Below are positions 25,212-30,335 of a stretch of DNA of 30,335 bases, in pieces. A model generated the notes under the pieces. That model saw only the letters and a program-made list of their open reading frames with translations. It was not told the DNA's origin and did not search any database. Position 1 is the first letter of the stretch. Each line of letters opens with the position of its first letter. The position numbers were made by a program, and so were the translations under genes. Origin of the DNA: JAIRTY01 sp050257395 (GTDB lineage: Bacteria > Actinomycetota > Actinomycetes > Streptosporangiales > Streptosporangiaceae). Where the stretch lies: the NCBI GenBank assembly GCA_050257395.1, contig JBLMWU010000220.1, positions 1 through 30,335 of the forward strand, written 5' to 3'.

Positions 25212-27208
25212 TGGCTCCCGCCGTCGGGGATGTCATCCTGGTGGATGCTGGGCAGGACCGTGCCCTGCCCGTTGCCCGCGGCCGGCAGGTCGTTGACCCG
25301 CCCGGCGGCCAGCGCCATCTCCTTGGGCGTCAGCACCGGCGGCCGGTCCGAGGGCAGCCGCTTGCCGTAGCCGGTGTAGGAGCCGCGGGACGGCCGCTTC
25401 TGGATCGGGGCGAAGATCCGCAGCACCTCGTCGCGGCTCAGCGTCTCCTTGTCCATGAGCTGCAGGACCAGGTCGTCGAGGACCTCGCGGTACTGGACCA
25501 GGATCTCCCACGCCTCGTCGTGCGCGGCCTCGATCAGCCGCCGCACCTCTTCGTCGATCGTGGAGGCGATCTCCTCGGAGTAGTCGCGCGTGTGGGACAT
25601 CTCGCGGCCCAGGAACGGCTCGCCGTCCCCGGTGCCGAACTTGCGGGCGCCCAGCCGCTCGCTCATGCCGTACTCGACCACCATGCCGCGGGCGATCGAG
25701 CTGGCCTTCTCGATGTCGTTGGCCGCACCGGTGGTCGGCTCGTGGAAGACCAGTTCCTCCGCGGTCCGCCCGCCGAGCAGCATGGCCAGCTGGTCCATCA
25801 TCTCCGAGCGGGTGACCAGGAACTTGTCTTCCTGCGGCGCCGACGCGGTGTACCCGAGCGCCCGGCCACGCGGGATGATGGTGATCTTGTGCACCGGGTC
25901 GGCGTTCGGCAGCGCGTGGCCGACCAGGGCGTGACCGCCCTCGTGGTAGGCGATGAGCTTGCGCTCCTTCTCCGACAGCAGCACGCTCTTGCGCTCCGGC
26001 CCGGCCATCACCCGGTCGATGGACTCTTCCAGGTTCGCCATGGTGATCAGAGTGCCGTTGGCCCGCGCGGTCAGCAGCGCACCCTCGTTGATCACGTTGG
26101 CCAGGTCCGCGCCGGTGAACCCGGCGGTCCGGCGGGCGATGATGTCCAGGTCCACGTCCGGGGCGAACGGCTTGCCGCGGCCGTGCACCCGCAGGATGCC
26201 GCGGCGCCCTGCCAGGTCGGGCTGGGCGACCACGATCTGGCGGTCGAACCGGCCCGGGCGCAGCAGCGCCGGGTCCAGGATGTCCGGCCGGTTGGTGGCG
26301 GCGATCACGATGACGCCGCCCTTGACGTCGAACCCGTCCAGCTCGACCAGCAGCTGGTTGAGGGTCTGCTCCCGCTCGTCGTGGCCGCCGCCGAAGCCCG
26401 CCCCGCGGTGCCGGCCGACGGCGTCGATCTCATCGACGAACACGATCGCGGGCGCGTTGGCCTTGGCCTGCTCGAACAGGTCGCGGACCCGGGAGGCGCC
26501 GACACCGACGAACATCTCGACGAAGTCGGAACCGGAGATGGAGTAGAAGGGGACGCCAGCCTCGCCGGCCACCGCCCGGGCCAGCAGCGTCTTGCCGGTG
26601 CCCGGCGGGCCGTACAGCAGCACGCCCTTGGGGATCTTGGCCCCGATGGCCTGGAACTTGCCGGGGTTCTGCAGGAACTCCTTGATCTCCTGGAGTTCCT
26701 CGATCGCCTCGTCGGCGCCGGCCACGTCCGCGAAGGTGGTCTTGGGCGTGTCCTTGGTGATGAGCTTGGCCTTGGACTTGCCGAAGTTCATCACCCGCGA
26801 GCCGCCGCCCTGCATCCGGTTCAGCAGGAAGAAGAACACCAGGATGACCAGGACGAAGGGCAGCCAGCCGAGGATCAGCGACAGCAGCGAGTTCCCGCTG
26901 GGCACGTTGACGTTGTAGCCCTTGGGCGGGAGGTTCTTCTGCAGTATGGTCGCGATCTGCTGACCCTGGTTGCCGACCCAGGAGGCCTCGAGCAGCTGCC
27001 CGGACTTCGTGGTGACCTGGATCGTCTGGTTCTTGTCGGTCAGCAGCGCTGAGCGGACCTGGCCGTGCTCGATCAGGGAGACGACCCTGGACGTGTCGAC
27101 CTGCTGGTATGAGCTGCCCCGGTTCGCGTACGTGAACACGATGAAGAACAGCAGCACCATGACAAGGGCCGCCACGAACGGCCCGCGGAAATAACGCTTC
27201 AGATCCAT
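25208..27208 (-). CDS. ftsH: ATP-dependent zinc metalloprotease FtsH
   Basis: FtsH is a membrane-anchored hexameric AAA+ protease that degrades damaged membrane proteins and selected regulators. The 666-residue protein has two membrane segments (about 11-27 and 108-130) around a periplasmic domain, Walker A GPPGTGKT (200-207), Walker B IVFVDE (255-260), the second region of homology ATNRPDILDPALLRPGRFDR (304-323), the zinc site HEGGH (422-426) and the third ligand D498 in AANDIEKA. The frame is open 61 codons further upstream, but MDLKRYFRGP is the family start; the ribosome binding site before it is weak. The C-terminal tail beyond 620 is polar and variable. It is followed by coupled folE. 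Confidence 0.98.
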   Translation of the reverse strand: MDLKRYFRGPFVAALVMVLLFFIVFTYANRGSSYQQVDTSRVVSLIEHGQVRSALLTDKNQTIQVTTKSGQLLEASWVGNQGQQIATILQKNLPPKGYNVNVPSGNSLLSLILGWLPFVLVILVFFFLLNRMQGGGSRVMNFGKSKAKLITKDTPKTTFADVAGADEAIEELQEIKEFLQNPGKFQAIGAKIPKGVLLYGPPGTGKTLLARAVAGEAGVPFYSISGSDFVEMFVGVGASRVRDLFEQAKANAPAIVFVDEIDAVGRHRGAGFGGGHDEREQTLNQLLVELDGFDVKGGVIVIAATNRPDILDPALLRPGRFDRQIVVAQPDLAGRRGILRVHGRGKPFAPDVDLDIIARRTAGFTGADLANVINEGALLTARANGTLITMANLEESIDRVMAGPERKSVLLSEKERKLIAYHEGGHALVGHALPNADPVHKITIIPRGRALGYTASAPQEDKFLVTRSEMMDQLAMLLGGRTAEELVFHEPTTGAANDIEKASSIARGMVVEYGMSERLGARKFGTGDGEPFLGREMSHTRDYSEEIASTIDEEVRRLIEAAHDEAWEILVQYREVLDDLVLQLMDKETLSRDEVLRIFAPIQKRPSRGSYTGYGKRLPSDRPPVLTPKEMALAAGRVNDLPAAGNGQGTVLPSIHQDDIPDGGSQ

Positions 27209-27434
27209 CGCGGCGCGTTCCCGCCTGCGGAGGGCGGGTTCCTCCTGACCAGCATTGTGACCCGCCGGCCCGCGGCGGGAGTGTTGTGCGTCCCTGTGAC
27301 CATGCCTGGCAGCTTCCTCGTCATTCCCGGCCCTGGCCCGGGGATACTCGACGGTACACCGCTCGTGAGACCGCTCGGGCGCAAGCGGCACCGGGGGACT
27401 TCCCGGTGTCTCCTGCTCACCTCAACGCTACCCA
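27209..27434 (-). promoter_or_regulatory. Region between hpt and ftsH
   Basis: This 226-base gap holds no gene. Just before ftsH, CCCGCC and GGCGGG (27222-27240) can pair in the mRNA leader, and GGAGGA lies upstream of that hairpin (about 27238-27244), too far from the ATG to serve as its ribosome binding site in a linear mRNA. Promoter elements are not clear. Confidence 0.3.
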
Positions 27435-28011
27435 TCACTGATCGTGTTCCCCTCCGGCAGGTTCCGCCTGGTTTCCGCCGTAAACGTGGGGGGCGAGGGT
27501 GCCGATGAAAGGGAGGTTCCGGTAGCGCTCGGCGTAGTCGAGGCCGTAGCCGACCACGAAGTCGTCCGGGATATCAAACCCCGTGTAGGCGACGTCCACG
27601 TCCATCCGGGCCGCGGCCGGCTTGCGGAGCATGACGCAGACCTCCACCGAGGCGGGCCCGCGCGAGCGCAAGTTCCCCACCAGCCAGGACAGGGTCAGGC
27701 CGGAGTCCACGATGTCCTCGACCACCAGCACGTGGCGGCCGGAGATGTCGGCGTCCAGGTCCTTGAGGATCCGGACCACGCCCGACGACCTGGTCCCCGA
27801 CCCGTAGGAGGACACGGCCATCCAGTCCATGTGCACCGGCAGGTGCATCGCGCGCGCCAGGTCGGCCATCACCATCAGCGCGCCCTTGAGCACCCCGACC
27901 AGGAGCAGGTCCTTGCCCGCGTAGTCGGCGTCGATCTCAGCGGCGAGCTCGGCCACCCGGGCCTGCAGGCGCTCGGCCGGGATCAGCACCTCCTTGAGGT
28001 CGGTGCCCAGG

Positions 28012-28025
<14 letters not shown>
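27435..28025 (-). CDS. hpt: Hypoxanthine phosphoribosyltransferase
   Basis: Hpt salvages hypoxanthine (and guanine) with PRPP to give nucleotides. The 196-residue protein has LLVGVLKGALMVMADL (41-56), the SSYGSGT flexible loop (72-78), the PRPP motif VVEDIVDSGLTL (101-112) and the C-terminal DFVVGYGLDYAERYRNLPFIG. I chose the GTG at 28025 because GGAGGG lies about 6 bases upstream and the family N-terminus fits; the frame extends further upstream inside tilS. The start lies 14 bases inside tilS, so the two are probably coupled. Confidence 0.96.
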
Positions 28026-29052
<1,027 letters not shown>

Positions 29053-29105
29053 CAGGAGCCCCCGCAGCGGCGGCCGCCCGGCTCCGTCATTCAGCGCCCT
29101 CCTCG

Positions 29106-30227
29106 TCAGCCCCCGGCGGTCAGCTCGCCGGGGCCCTGCCCGCCGACGCGCTCCAGCCAGCGATCCGGAGCGGCCAGCTCGTCCTTGGTCGGCAGGGTCT
29201 CCGGGGACGTCCACACCCGGTTGAAGGTGGCCATGCCCGCCTCCTGCACCACGGTGCGGACGAACGCCGAGCCCTGCGCGTACTGCTTCATCTTCAGGTC
29301 GATGCCGAGGATCCGCCGGATCGTCTGCTCCAGCCGCCCGGCCGAGCCGCGGCGGGCGTTGAACTTGGCCCGGATGTCGGCGACCGACGGCACCACGCTG
29401 GGGCCGACCGCGTCCATCACGAAGTCGCCGTGCCCTTCGACCAGGGTCATCACGCAGGTGAGACGGTCGAGGATCTCCCGCTGCGCCGGGGTCTGGATGG
29501 CCTCGATGAGGCTGTCACCCTCCCCCTCGCCGCCGCGTACCGCCCCGGCCACCGCTTCCGCCGCGGAGCGCAGCCGGCCCGCGATGGTGGCCGGGTCGAG
29601 GTCGGAGGCCAGCAGGAACTCGGTCATCTGCGACTGCACGTAGCCGCGCAGCCAGCCGACGGACGTGAACTGCGCCCGGTGCGTCTCCTCATGCAGGCAG
29701 ACCCAGCGCCGGAAGTCGTGCGGGTCCACGCCAAGTTCCCGTTCCACCATGACGATGTTCGGCGCCACCAGGGTGAGCCGGCCGGCCGGGGCGGCGCCGT
29801 CCGCCGCGCCGGGGTCCGGCGGGAGGAACAGCTCGTACTGGCCCAGCACCCGGCCCGCCAGGTAGGCCAGGATCACCCCGGCCTGCATGCCGGTGATCCG
29901 CGAGCCCACCGACGCGATGACCGACCCCGGATCCGGGGCGCGGCCCTTTTCGCGCAGGTGCTCGACCAGCGGCTCCAGCACGACCCGGAAGCCGTCCACG
30001 TTCGCCCGGATCCAGCCGGGCCGGTCCACCACCGCCACCCGGCCGAGGTCCTCGGCGCTGAACATCCCCGTCAGTTCGCGGACCGGCTCGGCGACCGCCC
30101 CGGCGAGCTCGCGCAACTCCGCGACCACGCCCCGGGCCTCGGCGAGACTCACCTGCGGGCCTGGCCGGACGAACCGGATCCCGGTCGTGACGGCCACATC
30201 CCAGTCGATCATCTGCGCGCTGTTCAC
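29106..30227 (-). CDS. DUF2342 zinc-dependent metalloprotease-like protein
   Basis: The 373-residue protein matches the actinobacterial DUF2342 family, annotated as zinc-dependent metalloprotease or coenzyme F420 biosynthesis-associated protein. The HExxH motif is HEETH (179-183) in VCLHEETHRAQF and a likely third ligand is E264 in VEGHGDFVMDAVG. Other family blocks are VDRPGWIRANVDGF and LAPNIVMVERELGVD. There is no signal peptide or membrane segment, so it is probably cytoplasmic; substrate unknown. The GTG start at 30227 has GGGAGG touching it and TACGGT 6 bases upstream, so it is probably leaderless. It usually precedes tilS, as here. Confidence 0.92.
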   Translation of the reverse strand: MNSAQMIDWDVAVTTGIRFVRPGPQVSLAEARGVVAELRELAGAVAEPVRELTGMFSAEDLGRVAVVDRPGWIRANVDGFRVVLEPLVEHLREKGRAPDPGSVIASVGSRITGMQAGVILAYLAGRVLGQYELFLPPDPGAADGAAPAGRLTLVAPNIVMVERELGVDPHDFRRWVCLHEETHRAQFTSVGWLRGYVQSQMTEFLLASDLDPATIAGRLRSAAEAVAGAVRGGEGEGDSLIEAIQTPAQREILDRLTCVMTLVEGHGDFVMDAVGPSVVPSVADIRAKFNARRGSAGRLEQTIRRILGIDLKMKQYAQGSAFVRTVVQEAGMATFNRVWTSPETLPTKDELAAPDRWLERVGGQGPGELTAGG

Positions 30228-30233
30228 CCTCCC

Positions 30234-30239
30234 ACCGTA
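30234..30239 (-). promoter_or_regulatory. Candidate -10 box for leaderless DUF2342 gene
   Basis: TACGGT on the minus strand ends 6 bases before the GTG at 30227. The intervening GGGAGG is too close to the GTG to be a functional Shine-Dalgarno sequence. Confidence 0.4.
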
Positions 30240-30264
30240 CGTGCTGGGGGATGGGCGGGGGACG

Positions 30265-30329
30265 CAGGGCAGCGCACCCTCCGCTTCGCTACGCTGACGC
30301 TTCGCTCCTATACGCTCCGGGCTGCCCTG
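30265..30329. repeat. Intergenic inverted repeat enclosing CGCTTCGCT direct repeats
   Basis: CAGGGCAGC (30265-30273) and GCTGCCCTG (30321-30329) form a 9-base-pair inverted repeat. Between them CGCTTCGCT occurs twice (30282-30290, 30298-30306) and TACGCT twice. No gene is visible from 30228 to the window end. Confidence 0.65.
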
Positions 30330-30335
30330 CCCTGC

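Overview
The window is chromosomal DNA from a very GC-rich actinomycete. The evidence is Lsr2, ClpC, a type III pantothenate kinase, a short MutY without the C-terminal 8-oxoguanine domain, DUF3180 and DUF2342 proteins, abundant GTG starts, GTGA/ATGA gene overlaps and many apparently leaderless genes. The gene order resembles the conserved clpC-lsr2-lysS-coaX-panC and hpt-ftsH-folE-folP-folB-folK neighbourhoods of Streptomyces and Streptosporangiales; I cannot name a genus. I see no prophage, insertion sequence, CRISPR array, tRNA or rRNA.

Left part (1-6100): two tandem paralogous membrane-anchored proteins of unknown function on the minus strand (the first cut by the window edge), then divergent mutY. 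A 7-copy repeat and a strong bidirectional terminator separate mutY from convergent clpC. Upstream of clpC are an intergenic region with an operator-like palindrome, lsr2 with a good promoter in a comparatively AT-rich stretch, and a 67-residue membrane protein.

Middle (6350-13648): an unusual fusion of an endonuclease Q-like PHP nuclease with a complete UvrD/PcrA-type helicase; a short glutamate N-acetyltransferase (argA type); a secreted NlpC/P60 cell-wall hydrolase; lysS; and a GNAT acetyltransferase.

Coenzyme and respiratory section (13624-19974): coaX, panC and a DUF2520 Rossmann protein (minus strand), then a MidA/NDUFAF7-family methyltransferase, a secreted protein with a phage-tail-lysozyme domain, and an orphan, divergent NuoD. 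In mitochondria NDUFAF7 methylates one arginine of the NuoD homologue NDUFS2. Both partners lie here within 3.4 kb and the target arginine is conserved, which I consider one of the two best leads; the other is the nuclease-helicase fusion.

Right part (19988-30335), all minus strand: a DUF2342 metalloprotease, tilS, hpt, ftsH and folE, then a DUF2156 membrane protein interrupting the folate genes, then folP-folB-folK with 4-base overlaps and a DUF3180 protein. It combines tRNA-Ile modification, purine salvage, membrane proteolysis and tetrahydrofolate synthesis.

Across the window, at least eight genes lack a clear ribosome binding site but have a -10-like hexamer 6-8 bases before the start codon. 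Three copies of a short hairpin repeat and several other small intergenic repeats are also present.
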